From contig CAXXNI010000004.1 of NCBI GenBank assembly GCA_963663285.2, positions 186,001 through 250,000 on the forward strand: DNA of 64,000 nucleotides. The letters are read 5' to 3'. Under the pieces are notes generated by a model. That model ran no database searches and was not told the origin of the DNA. It worked only from the letters and a program-made list of their open reading frames with translations. Each line of letters opens with the position of its first letter. Within the stretch, counting starts at the first letter, position 1. This stretch comes from CAXXOK01 sp963663285 (GTDB taxonomy: Bacteria; Bacillota; Clostridia; Christensenellales; Aristaeellaceae). Made by a program: the position numbers and the translations under genes. This document shows positions 18,401 to 26,640 of this stretch, one piece after another.

Positions 18401-18555
18401 ATGTCCCGAAGCAGCACATGGTAGTCGCTGCCGCGCTGCAAGGCGCAGTCCTCTGGCGATATGTATATATAGCCCATGGCGCGCAGCAGGTCAATAGCCG
18501 GCTGCTGGCTGGCGTTTTTTTCAAGATATAAATCTGATCGAAGCATCTGTTCCAT
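15454..18555 (-). CDS. hsdR: Type I restriction enzyme, R subunit
   Basis: About 1033 residues. It is the motor and nuclease subunit that translocates and cuts unmethylated DNA with HsdM and HsdS. An N-terminal PD-(D/E)xK nuclease ('RPDLVLFINGIPFAVIECKAP', about residues 154-174) is followed by a superfamily 2 helicase: Walker A 'WHTQGSGKSLTM' (about 315), 'VDESHRSNYG' as motif II, 'GFTGTPL' as motif III, and 'LLQAIARTNR' as motif VI. Length fits the EcoR124 branch. The start is uncertain: ATG 18555 is chosen because the upstream TTG frame overlaps the HAD gene. The gene looks intact. Confidence 0.93.
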   Translation of the reverse strand: MEQMLRSDLYLEKNASQQPAIDLLRAMGYIYISPEDCALQRGSDYHVLLRDILRGQLRRLNRYTYAGAENEFSAANIERAMEDLDEPLTDGLVRTSEKIYDALLLGKSYPETVGDGKMLSFNLKYIDWEHPENNLYHVTEEFAVESQDKQHNARPDLVLFINGIPFAVIECKAPQISVEQAVEQTVRNQQANYIPQLFKFAQIVMATNKNSVKYATAGTPKKFWNVWKEQNEAFISRQLVLLLDERMPTEQDKNIISLFSKERVMELIRYFILYDANVKKICRYQQYFAVKEIIKTIGEIDGRGNRQSGVIWHTQGSGKSLTMVMLAKYILMEMTYCHPRVVIVTDRKELDGQIAVTFAHTRLNPARATSGRHLVALVNSGKADVITSIINKFETAERMSTKNESRDVFILVDESHRSNYGLMATKMRNVFPNACYIGFTGTPLMKKEKNTMAKFGKLIHKYTIKDGVDDGAIVPLIYEGRFVDQNVDEENIDLWFEQTTKRLTDAQKEDLAKKWSSIRRLTSTDARIMRIALDINTHFIEGYKNTGFKAMLATNYKRDAVRYLECFEQFGDLTCAVVISPPDMRESVDDMDEGTDDKVVAYWNKMMRQYGDADRYEEAMKNKFCDGEIDILIVCSKLLTGFDAPICQVLYIDKELKEHGLLQAIARTNRLHEGKDYGLIVDYRGLIEKLDTAMDMYSGAGLENFDSGDLKGVVVDVMSSVGNLRDSYTRLIELFTAVRNKADTEEVEVFLADDKVREDFYNLLCSFGKALNLVLNSEQAYAAVPKSELKKYQDTFVFFAKVRRSVKIRYCDAIDNSEYEPLMQNLLDTHLSVAGIRQITSPINILNKDDFEKELDELGSLRAKADAITSRMTKSISEKYDENPAYYESFSKRIKEALDQYKTKVITEAEYLAKMRTIMEDYHAGRSSISYPESIKNNVHAQAFYGVLSAIFDEDNATNITPDFIAEIAKEITKIVAKHSQVDWTNNKIIHDRISQDIDDLFYEYEKTRDLKLSFDVIDKIIENVKTVALRRF

Positions 18556-18568
18556 TTTTCTCACAACC

Positions 18569-19573
18569 TTAGTCAATATTGCCTTCAATCAAGCCTTTGA
18601 GCTCTTCAAGAGCTTCATCCAGCTTTTTCTTTTCCCTTGCTGGTAATTTATCGGGAATCAGCCCTATCATTCTCTGCATATCGGCAAGCGTTTTATATGC
18701 GCTTGCCGATATGTTCATCACCGCTTGCTCGGTCATAATTGCCTCTCGAGCCGTAATCTCATCAATAATCTGCTTCATATATTGAGACATACTGCTTCGG
18801 GCAGAATAATCGGCTGGAGCATAGAAGTTTATTCGGCCATCGTTGAAAAGCTGATAGACCTTTTTTCGGTTGTCTTTTTGCGGATCAAATACACCAATCG
18901 CGTATCCGCCCTTGCTTTTTACCAAACGCATACAGGGAATGTCGGTGGCGCTGTCTCCAATATAAACGATGTTCTCATAAGGAACATATAGCTGATTTTC
19001 CGGCATACTGTCATTTACACGCTCGTCATACTCTTCAAAAATGCCTTTGGCAATTCTAAAGATATATTGTGTTTTATTCGTGTAGTTAATTGCCTGTGTA
19101 GCCCAGACTGCTATGCCGTCAGGATCATACATATAGGAGGATGCATAAATTCTCTTGAACTTAGAGGCTATTTTACTACCCTCGATGATTTCCTTTAGGC
19201 CGGAGGAAATAATGTAATGCTCCAGCACAGCTCCTTTGCCGTCAGCATATTTGTTTACCCGATCGAACCATGTCTCTACACCTTTATAAAGAGGCACGTG
19301 CGTTCCTGCCTCTTGGAAGTATTCACGACGAAGCGATTTTCCCTTGAATTTTGAATATCGAATCAGCTCATACATCCATGCCAAATTGTTATCCATTAAA
19401 TTGTCCGTTGCACGTGTGTTGGAATCCTTCCAAAAGTCATCTTTATCGATGCCAAAAGAGGGGATCAGTGTGAAGGCCTGCATATCATCGGGAGAAAGAG
19501 TTTTATCAAAGTCATAACAGATTGCTATCCTGGGCTTTTTAGCTCTGATTGCTTCAATTGCTGTTTCGTACAT
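18569..19573 (-). CDS. HAD-family phosphatase in a restriction operon
   Basis: A 334-residue HAD hydrolase. Motif I is 'CYDFDKTLSPDD' (about residues 19-30, catalytic Asp pair), motif II is probably the Ser of 'YIISSGLKE', and motif III/IV is 'YIGDSATDIPCMR'. A cap domain lies between. The last 70 residues form a charged helical extension ('LPAREKKKLDEALEELKGL') absent from simple phosphoserine phosphatases. AAAGGAGG precedes the ATG. It sits between the zinc-ribbon membrane protein and hsdR in a tightly packed operon. The substrate is unknown. Confidence 0.8.
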   Translation of the reverse strand: MYETAIEAIRAKKPRIAICYDFDKTLSPDDMQAFTLIPSFGIDKDDFWKDSNTRATDNLMDNNLAWMYELIRYSKFKGKSLRREYFQEAGTHVPLYKGVETWFDRVNKYADGKGAVLEHYIISSGLKEIIEGSKIASKFKRIYASSYMYDPDGIAVWATQAINYTNKTQYIFRIAKGIFEEYDERVNDSMPENQLYVPYENIVYIGDSATDIPCMRLVKSKGGYAIGVFDPQKDNRKKVYQLFNDGRINFYAPADYSARSSMSQYMKQIIDEITAREAIMTEQAVMNISASAYKTLADMQRMIGLIPDKLPAREKKKLDEALEELKGLIEGNID

Positions 19574-19644
19574 AAGTGCCTCCTTTCAAGGCGCCATATA
19601 AAAGCAGTAGTAGGCGGGGCGGTGCAAAACACACTATGGATAAT

Positions 19645-20187
19645 CTATTCATTGGAAAATAACCCACGGTTGGCATTATCAGAAATAAGCATCTTAACTT
19701 CATTATCATCCGGTAACGCTTGCTGAAACGTCATATTGCATCTCAAACAATGCAGTTGCCCATAACCATTAGCGCGGGTTAATGGCGTTTCACACTCAGA
19801 ACATATAGGATGCAGATTTTCAATTTCATATTTACCGTAGAGGTTCTTTTCCCATCGCCATTTCCAGTTGTAATTCAAAATGTAGTCTTTGGTATATTCC
19901 AAGAACGCCGGATCATTTTGTTCAATCTTTTTGCTGTCCAAATACTTTGACCAAAGATATAGTGCAAAAACAAGTGCAGCTATTCCGGTAATTACCCACC
20001 ACACCTTTAGCTTGAAATTTAGAAAGGCAAGAATACCGTCCAAAGCAGAAGATAATACTGTAACAATCGTGCTAAAGATTTTTTCTGCTGTAATAAGGTC
20101 TATAGCAATTGTAATTAGTAAAACAAACAGTCCACTACCAAGCGTTATTGTCCAAGGGTTCATAAAGAACTTCTTTGCTTTTTTCAT
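19645..20187 (-). CDS. Membrane protein with zinc ribbon
   Basis: A 180-residue protein with two hydrophobic segments (about 14-30 and 63-81) and a cytosolic C-terminal half containing 'CSECETPLTRANGYGQLHC' and 'CLRC', a four-Cys zinc ribbon. The ATG overlaps the hsdS stop (shared four bases), so translation is coupled. It is not part of known type I enzymes; a membrane anchor or sensor for the system is a guess. Confidence 0.7.
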   Translation of the reverse strand: MKKAKKFFMNPWTITLGSGLFVLLITIAIDLITAEKIFSTIVTVLSSALDGILAFLNFKLKVWWVITGIAALVFALYLWSKYLDSKKIEQNDPAFLEYTKDYILNYNWKWRWEKNLYGKYEIENLHPICSECETPLTRANGYGQLHCLRCNMTFQQALPDDNEVKMLISDNANRGLFSNE

Positions 20188-21431
20188 ACCTTTACCCTCA
20201 CAATGCCTGTCAGTAGAAGCTGCATCAGGGCTTTTTTCTTTTGCTTTTCAGCGTCAATGGATTTTTGCAAAAGGTCGATTTCATGATCAGCGGTGGAAAG
20301 GCGTTCAACAATAGTGTCTTGCTCATGCCGGTCTTGTGGATAATTGACCTTTATCTTTTTAAAATTCGCGTACTTTAAGTTACGGGTATCGTCTACCAGC
20401 CCCTGTGAAAAACGGTAAAACAGAAACACTGTTTCAGACATCTTAAAGAGATATGCAAAGTACTTCGCATTGATAGAATTTGCTGGTTGTAGAATCGTAT
20501 ACGCCGGGCTTACAATGCCCTCGTGATTTGAGTACGCAGATACCCCTTGCCACATACGCATAGTGTTATATCCGATATCGCCAACACAAATTCTAAGGTA
20601 TTTGGATTTGTCCTCACTCGAATTGTCTTTTAAATCAAGCTGCGAACGAGGAACAATACCTTGTGTTCCTGTAATTGCGAGTAATGGCAAATCATCTCTC
20701 TTAGTTTCAACCCTTTCAGTAAAGAGTTTCCCAAGCCGCGCAGACTTCCACACCCCGTTAAACCCTGGCAGACGCTTTTTACCGGTTAGAAGCTCCTGGC
20801 ATAGATACTTTTTCTGCCGTTGCTTTTCGGTAAGCAGCTTTTCTTTCAGCTCGATTACCTTGTCCTGCGTGGTGAGAATGGCGGCAATTTTTTGTTGCTC
20901 TCGATTGGACGGTAATATACAGCAAATTGGTGAAAAAGAATTCCAGTACAATCGCTTTCTAAAATCTGTAACGCCATATGACTGCCGGTTAATCGTCGAT
21001 ATCATTCGCGGCATTTTCATATAATAATCCATAAACTGCGGAAATATGACGTCTCGCGGTTTCATAACGATATAGGCAGGACTAATCAGACCGTCTGAAT
21101 GGGCGACTCCAATGGCGCCCTGCCATGCACGCATCATGTTAAAAACGAGGTCACCCGAAAGAGCGGTTTTATACTGCGTTTTATCAGCAATACGCTTGAT
21201 TTGTTTTCCAAGTTCATCCTCGTTGAGTTCCCCGTCCGATACGCCAGAATGGATGGATACAGAAAGCACGGGGAGATTAGGGTCGCCTGCACCTTTACGC
21301 TCAATATAAACATCGCCCAAGCGATGCTCATCCCATTCCATAGGCACAGTTCCCATGCTTGCCTTCTTATACCCCTTGGGCACCTCGCCACGCCGGACCT
21401 GTTCAATTCGTTTTATTATTTCTTGTGTCAT
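20184..21431 (-). CDS. hsdS: Type I restriction enzyme, S subunit
   Basis: A 415-residue specificity subunit. It has two target-recognition domains of about 150 residues, each followed by a helical spacer; the spacers are similar ('REQQKIAAILTTQDKVIELKEKLL' and 'HEQDTIVERLSTADHEIDLLQ'). This is the classic S layout that reads a bipartite target and docks two HsdM. AGGAG lies eight bases before the ATG. It follows the TIGR04141-like gene by 11 bases. The recognised DNA sequence cannot be deduced. Confidence 0.92.
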   Translation of the reverse strand: MTQEIIKRIEQVRRGEVPKGYKKASMGTVPMEWDEHRLGDVYIERKGAGDPNLPVLSVSIHSGVSDGELNEDELGKQIKRIADKTQYKTALSGDLVFNMMRAWQGAIGVAHSDGLISPAYIVMKPRDVIFPQFMDYYMKMPRMISTINRQSYGVTDFRKRLYWNSFSPICCILPSNREQQKIAAILTTQDKVIELKEKLLTEKQRQKKYLCQELLTGKKRLPGFNGVWKSARLGKLFTERVETKRDDLPLLAITGTQGIVPRSQLDLKDNSSEDKSKYLRICVGDIGYNTMRMWQGVSAYSNHEGIVSPAYTILQPANSINAKYFAYLFKMSETVFLFYRFSQGLVDDTRNLKYANFKKIKVNYPQDRHEQDTIVERLSTADHEIDLLQKSIDAEKQKKKALMQLLLTGIVRVKV

Positions 21432-21442
21432 TCTTGTATCTC

Positions 21443-23179
21443 CTATAAGATGTCGATTTTAAGATCAACGCCTTGATTAAAGCATCTTAGAATCAGTGCG
21501 TTTAAACAATGCTTTGCAATATTCGAGCGATTTGTCAGCAAGTCTTTTTGAGGAGGTCGAATTGCTATAACGTAATGAAGTTCGCTTTCTTTCATAGCCT
21601 TGATAAAGTCATTTGCGCTGTTAAAATCTACAGTAATATTTCTGCCCTTCCTACTCTGGGCTGCATTCTGATATAACTTGCGCATATATTCGTCATTGTT
21701 GTTGTTTCTCAAATCCATAACGCGGGTAATAGATAGTTCAACTTGCCGATCAAGGGCTCGCATATCATCGTCAAAACCATCCTTAACGTGTACTATGGTT
21801 ACTCCGCTATCATCGACTTTCAGCAAGTCTGCAAACTCGATTAACTCTGGTTTGATTTTATGCAGATGAATATATCCTTCCGCATTCGAAGCATTTTCGT
21901 TGAAATTATCCTCTTTATCTCCAGCCTTCCACTCGGTTTTTAGTAGTTGTATAAACCGACTGGGTTGTAGCTTTCCATTCAATGATTGATTCAAACGGCT
22001 GCTATATGTATCACTCAGATAATAATAGTCACCATAGAAAACATAATAGTTTTTCCCGTTTACCTCAATTTCGCCAGAAATATGCTTCAGCAACTTTTCA
22101 TTCGATACGATATCATCGCCCTTGGAAGCAATAATATTCACGGATTTAACAAAATCAGAAAATGTTTCTATTGTTGGTTCTGCTCCACCTAAGTATGCAA
22201 GATAACCTTCTTTTATAAATTCAGAAGGCTCAATATCTTCTGTACTGGCTAGTTTCTCTGCGCCATCAACAGTAAGTGCATATTCATCTGCCTCAATAAA
22301 GTCGTTTGTTGAACGATTAAACAAATCAAAACCAAGAGATGAATCTGCAATAATAGCCGTGAACATTTTTTCTATGACTTTTGCATCATTTTCAACTATT
22401 GTCGTTGCGTTTTGCTTCGGGGTAACTGGAGAAATCAAATTGAAACTATCCTGTAGCGCAGAAAAATCATATTGATCCATTTTTATAAGAATATGCAGCA
22501 AGCCTTCAAAGTTTAAAGCATTGCTAAACTGAATACTGTCTTTTGCAGTTATCTTCATGCTTTTCTTCTTGGAATTTTGGTTCAGTCGAAGAAGCTCGTG
22601 TACTTTTTTCCTATCGTTAAGGCGTCCAGTTACTTCCTTAAACACGGTGTCCAAGGCATCTACATCAATAAAGTCAATTTCATTCGCATAAATAGTTTTG
22701 CTGCTATGTACAATGCTTGACATCCCATTGCTATCCAATGCAGTAATGTGAAACAGCTGTTGGAAGGTACTGACTACCAGCATTCCAAATTTTGGTGTGT
22801 AAAATTCATTAACAACACGATATCCCTGTCCTGTAGTGACAGCAAAAATATGAGACGCACTCCAGATAAACATAACTGAAGATGCTGATCTGGGTCGAAA
22901 AGTAATGATATCTTGATCTGCCTTAACAAATGGTCGGCAAAACGAAGCTAGTTTACTGCCGCCATATTCCTCTTTGTGAAAAAAGAGCCTTACAGTATGA
23001 GTTTCCGTACAAGTGCCTTCAATTAGCTCTTGTTCTTCGTACACAGCCGCTTCATCCATAAGTCGATTAATAATATCGCTTACGGCGGTTTCCTGATTGT
23101 TGAAGTATTTCTTTTGAACTTTTTCTTTGCTCAAGAGAAATATGTTATGCGTTTTAGCGTTTCGCTCAGGTCTTGGCAT
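21443..23179 (-). CDS. TIGR04141/DUF6119-like protein
   Basis: A 578-residue soluble protein. 'VNGKNYYVFYGDYYYLSDTY', 'HLHKIKPELIEFADLL' and 'TIVHVKDGFDDDMRALDRQVELSI' resemble the sporadically distributed TIGR04141 (DUF6119) family, found in defence and restriction loci. No catalytic motif is obvious. GAGGGGG precedes the ATG. It lies between rhuM and hsdS, inside the restriction operon. The family assignment rests on remembered sequence character and should be tested by profile search. Confidence 0.6.
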   Translation of the reverse strand: MPRPERNAKTHNIFLLSKEKVQKKYFNNQETAVSDIINRLMDEAAVYEEQELIEGTCTETHTVRLFFHKEEYGGSKLASFCRPFVKADQDIITFRPRSASSVMFIWSASHIFAVTTGQGYRVVNEFYTPKFGMLVVSTFQQLFHITALDSNGMSSIVHSSKTIYANEIDFIDVDALDTVFKEVTGRLNDRKKVHELLRLNQNSKKKSMKITAKDSIQFSNALNFEGLLHILIKMDQYDFSALQDSFNLISPVTPKQNATTIVENDAKVIEKMFTAIIADSSLGFDLFNRSTNDFIEADEYALTVDGAEKLASTEDIEPSEFIKEGYLAYLGGAEPTIETFSDFVKSVNIIASKGDDIVSNEKLLKHISGEIEVNGKNYYVFYGDYYYLSDTYSSRLNQSLNGKLQPSRFIQLLKTEWKAGDKEDNFNENASNAEGYIHLHKIKPELIEFADLLKVDDSGVTIVHVKDGFDDDMRALDRQVELSITRVMDLRNNNNDEYMRKLYQNAAQSRKGRNITVDFNSANDFIKAMKESELHYVIAIRPPQKDLLTNRSNIAKHCLNALILRCFNQGVDLKIDIL

Positions 23180-23208
23180 TGAAAAAGCCCCCTCATTAAA
23201 TTACTAAA

Positions 23209-24216
23209 TTATGGCTTGATCCGTTTCACGTCAGCTTCCAGTTCATCCACGTCTGCTGCTTCCAGTTTTCTTCGGTGAGCATCATATTTTTCATATTGCG
23301 CCGTTGCTAATTTTTCGGCTACCTCTCGTTTGACGGTACCGAAGTTCTTAAGCACCTCGCGCCCATTAAATCGCAGAAACTCGCCAAGCTTGGTTTCCCA
23401 GTCCGCCATATGCATTTCACGGTGGCCTTTTGCTTGCAATTCCGCGTAATCCAGATACATGTTAACAATCAAATTAAGAGTGCTGATCTCTTCTTGTGTC
23501 ATATAATTTTTAGCTACAGTAACATCAGCACGACGCACTTTAACACCCTTGAACGTAGTAAGCCCCATATTATCTTTGCGGGCATTTGCTCGCTCTGCTA
23601 TGATTTCCGGCGCGGTATGGCCGGTGGAAGCATATTCCAGCTTATTCTGTATCGACATAAAGAAATTCTGGGCTATCTCGCTCTTACTGTCATAGTCCAC
23701 GGATAGAGCAAAGATATCTTTGACTTTTCGATAAAGCCGCTTTTCACTCGCGCGAATATCACGAATCCGCTCAAGCAACTCATCAAAGTAGTCGGCGCCG
23801 AATTTTTTCGGATTGCGCAGGCGTTCATCGTTCAGGACAAAGCCTTTCTGCATATATTCGGAAAGGATTCCGCTGGCCCAACGACGGAAATGGATACCAA
23901 CATTGCTGCGGACACGATATCCAACAGCAAGGATCATATCAAGATTATAATAATCCATCTCCCTGGAAACCTGACGGCTCCCTTCTGTTTGAACTGTTCG
24001 GAATTTCCGAACAGTTAAATTTTCGTCTAGTTCACCGTCTTTAAAAATGTTACTTATGTGCTCACTTACAGAAGATTTCGCCACCTGGTAGAGTTCACAT
24101 ATAGACTTTTGTGTCATCCATATTGTGTTTTCTTCAAAGTAGACATCAACTTTGGTGTTACCTTTTTCGTTCTGATAAATGAGTATTTTTCCCGTGTTTT
24201 CGAGCTCATCACTCAT
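23209..24216 (-). CDS. rhuM: RhuM-family protein
   Basis: A 335-residue protein. 'KVDVYFEENTIWMTQKSICELY', 'SVSEHISNIFKDGEL', 'YNLDMILAVGYRVRS' and 'FRRWASGILSEYMQKGFVLN' are hallmark blocks of the RhuM (virulence) family, which has an N-terminal helix-turn-helix-like part and recurs in type I restriction operons and islands. Its start overlaps the hsdM stop by four bases, showing translational coupling. The molecular role is not established. Confidence 0.88.
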   Translation of the reverse strand: MSDELENTGKILIYQNEKGNTKVDVYFEENTIWMTQKSICELYQVAKSSVSEHISNIFKDGELDENLTVRKFRTVQTEGSRQVSREMDYYNLDMILAVGYRVRSNVGIHFRRWASGILSEYMQKGFVLNDERLRNPKKFGADYFDELLERIRDIRASEKRLYRKVKDIFALSVDYDSKSEIAQNFFMSIQNKLEYASTGHTAPEIIAERANARKDNMGLTTFKGVKVRRADVTVAKNYMTQEEISTLNLIVNMYLDYAELQAKGHREMHMADWETKLGEFLRFNGREVLKNFGTVKREVAEKLATAQYEKYDAHRRKLEAADVDELEADVKRIKP

Positions 24217-25748
24217 AGACCTAAGTCCTCCAAATATTTCGACATTTGTGCTTGAACTGAGGCAAGCTCTGCTTCAATGTTGGCAATATTCTGCTTCACC
24301 TCGTCAATATCCACGAGCTCTTCTTCCTCAAAGGTATCCACATAGCGGGGGATGTTCAGGTTGAAGTCATTTTCCTTGATCGCGTCATAGGACGCCACAT
24401 AGGCATACTTGTCCACGTTCTGACGGGTATCGTAGGTGCTGACAATTTTGGCTATATCTTCATTGCGCAAGATATTCTGGTTCTTGCTCTTTTCATAGTT
24501 TCCATCGCCTGAAGCGTCGATGAAGAGCACATCCCGACGAGTACGGTTCTTCTTAAAAACCAGTATGCAGGCGGGAATACCGGTGCCATAAAACAGGTTC
24601 GCAGGCAAGCCAATCACGGCATCTAAAAGATTGAATTCCACGATTTGTTTACGGATTTTGCCCTCGCTGGCACCCCGGAACAGCACGCCGTGTGGCAGCA
24701 CAATTGCCATGCGTCCATTTTCGGCATCAAGGCTTGAAAGCATCTGGAGCACAAACGCATAGTCACCCTTGGAGGATGGCGGAACACCCCAGTCAAAGCG
24801 CTTCCACGGATCAAGAGACGCCGTCATCTTTTCCTGCTTTTTGCCTTTGGCATCCACCGGCGCGTTGGAGAGAAATCCACTATCCCACTTGTCCAAACTG
24901 AAGGGAGGATTTGCAACGACGCATTGGAACTTCATGAGCTTGTCATCTTCAATATTCTGCGGGTTTGCCAGCGTATCGCCTTGCCAGATGCGGGCATCAT
25001 CCACACCGTGGAGGAACATGTTCATGGTACAGAGTGCCCATGTCTGAGCGTTCAGTTCTTGGCCGTAGATTGCCACCTTTCCGCTGGCTACCTTCTTGTA
25101 TGCCTTGAGCAGAAGGCCACCACTTCCGCAAGCGGGGTCATATATACGATCATTTTCTCTTGGCTTTACAAGAGACGCTACCAGCTCGGAAACCTGGCTG
25201 GGTGTAAAGAATTCGCCGCCTTTTTTACCAGCATCCGAAGCAAAATTCGCGATCATATACTCATAGGCATCGCCGATGATGTCGGCAGAGCCAAGCTGTC
25301 TGGGACGAAGGTCAATGCCGCTGAAATCCTCCAGTAAATTACGCAGCGTCGCATTCTTTTCCTTTACGTCACCGAAGTCTACCTGAGAGTTGAAATCAAT
25401 GGCTCGGAACACGTTTCTCAGCTTTCCACTGTTGTGTTCTTCAATGTGGGAGAGCGCGACATTGATTTTTTGACCAATCTCGGAAGCGTTACGATTTTCA
25501 TACAGATAGTCGAATGTAGAATCCTCGTCCATGGTAAACCGCTCACGGCTCATCGCTCGAGCAACGCGGTGTTCATCACCGTCATACTGCTTCATGTATT
25601 CGTCGTGCTTTTCCTTGGAAACATCACTAAGATACTTCACAAATAGCATAGACAGAATATAGTCTTTATAACGAGAGCTGTCTATCTTTCCCCGGAAGCT
25701 GTCACAAGCGCTCCACAAAACGCGCTCAATATCACTTTTAGTCGTCAT
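24213..25748 (-). CDS. hsdM: Type I restriction enzyme, M subunit
   Basis: A 511-residue N6-adenine DNA methyltransferase. It has an N-terminal helical HsdM domain, the SAM-binding motif 'DPACGSGGLLLKAY' (residues 204-217) and the catalytic 'NPPF' (280-283). 'GEFFTPSQVSELVASLV' is typical of the EcoR124 branch. GAGGT precedes the ATG. The gene overlaps the half-S gene upstream and rhuM downstream. It looks intact. Confidence 0.95.
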   Translation of the reverse strand: MTTKSDIERVLWSACDSFRGKIDSSRYKDYILSMLFVKYLSDVSKEKHDEYMKQYDGDEHRVARAMSRERFTMDEDSTFDYLYENRNASEIGQKINVALSHIEEHNSGKLRNVFRAIDFNSQVDFGDVKEKNATLRNLLEDFSGIDLRPRQLGSADIIGDAYEYMIANFASDAGKKGGEFFTPSQVSELVASLVKPRENDRIYDPACGSGGLLLKAYKKVASGKVAIYGQELNAQTWALCTMNMFLHGVDDARIWQGDTLANPQNIEDDKLMKFQCVVANPPFSLDKWDSGFLSNAPVDAKGKKQEKMTASLDPWKRFDWGVPPSSKGDYAFVLQMLSSLDAENGRMAIVLPHGVLFRGASEGKIRKQIVEFNLLDAVIGLPANLFYGTGIPACILVFKKNRTRRDVLFIDASGDGNYEKSKNQNILRNEDIAKIVSTYDTRQNVDKYAYVASYDAIKENDFNLNIPRYVDTFEEEELVDIDEVKQNIANIEAELASVQAQMSKYLEDLGL

Positions 25749-26343
25749 GGCGAGTACCTCTTCTCATTTGTTTTTGTATCTCGTTAATTATGTAGGAATA
25801 GTATTTTTCTTTCTCCATTGCCAACTCATTTAGAAGCTGACATTCCCTGTGTGCCAATAGATTTAATGTTGCAACCTTCTTCTGATTTTCTATTGATAGG
25901 AGGGTTAATTCAAAATCAGTAAAATAGCGTGATTTGACAGCGCCAAGCATATTGCTTGAAGTGTTTTCAAATATCTGTCGCTTTACCTTTGTTGTATTTA
26001 AAAGCCAATATAGATATTCAGGCAACAGGTAGCTCGACTCCGGACGAACAATAGTAAAATTGGAGGAGATAACCATATCCGATGTAGCACTATCGATTAA
26101 CACTGCAGTGTAGGGTGAGCTTAGCCTAATAACTACATCGCCTAGGTGAGACAAATAGTTTGGATTTAACGGTTCTGTTGCATAATATAGATCAATGCCT
26201 TCAACATCTATATAGCCATCCGGATTTACAGAACGGAGATTTAACAACCTATATCGGTATTTTGTAATATCTCTGGCTTGTTTTCGTGATAAGACCAACC
26301 CGCTGCGAATCGCCGCAACATCCCCAAGCTTCAATTTCACCAC
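25738..26343 (-). CDS. Half-size S subunit (single recognition domain)
   Basis: A 201-residue protein resembling one half of an HsdS: 'KLGDVAAIRSGLVLSR' at the N-terminus, a target-recognition-like domain ('YLYWLLNTTKVKRQIFENTSS'), and a C-terminal coiled segment ('LNLLAHRECQLLNELAMEKEKYY'). It is the first gene after the operon promoter and overlaps hsdM. The start could be GTG 26343, the next GTG, or a TTG giving MKLGDV. A full two-domain hsdS exists 4 kb downstream, so this is an extra specificity element, not a replacement. Confidence 0.75.
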   Translation of the reverse strand: MVKLKLGDVAAIRSGLVLSRKQARDITKYRYRLLNLRSVNPDGYIDVEGIDLYYATEPLNPNYLSHLGDVVIRLSSPYTAVLIDSATSDMVISSNFTIVRPESSYLLPEYLYWLLNTTKVKRQIFENTSSNMLGAVKSRYFTDFELTLLSIENQKKVATLNLLAHRECQLLNELAMEKEKYYSYIINEIQKQMRRGTRHDD

Positions 26344-26414
26344 TTCCTTTTGTCATGTGTGATAAATAACAATACTTCTCCAAAAAATATCGCTCTCTAT
26401 TTGGAGCTGGCTAT

Positions 26415-26443
26415 ATTATATGCAAACCCACAGCAAATGTCAA
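26415..26443 (-). promoter_or_regulatory. Promoter of the restriction-modification operon
   Basis: On the minus strand, perfect TTGACA (26438-26443), a 17-base spacer and perfect TATAAT (26415-26420), about 70 bases upstream of the half-S gene. It is the only strong promoter found for the nine-gene block ending at 14717. Confidence 0.85.
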
Positions 26444-26454
26444 GAGTAATTTTG

Positions 26455-26505
26455 TCATGTTGAAAAAATAACTTTTTCTTCTCCAATCCAGCTCAGCGTC
26501 GGCAT
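26455..26505 (-). pseudogene. Truncated start of a methyltransferase/restriction gene
   Basis: A 16-residue frame (MPTLSWIGEEKVIFST) with GAAGGAG at the right distance. 'MPTL.WIG...V' is the usual N-terminus of type III-like or adenine-specific methyltransferases in Firmicutes, which run to 600 residues or more. The frame ends at TGA directly before the promoter of the type I operon. It seems to be the stump of an older restriction gene cut off when the present operon was placed here. It could also be translated as a leader peptide. Confidence 0.45.
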
Positions 26506-26640
26506 GGTGGTTTTCTCCTTCGTGCTTTCGCAAGCGGTATCTTCCTTATATTATAAAGCTGTTAGAAAGTAAATCTCCCGCGGCGTAAAGGCGAGAGATT
26601 GCAGATTTCTATATGCGTTTTTTCAACACCCTTCTTGCAA

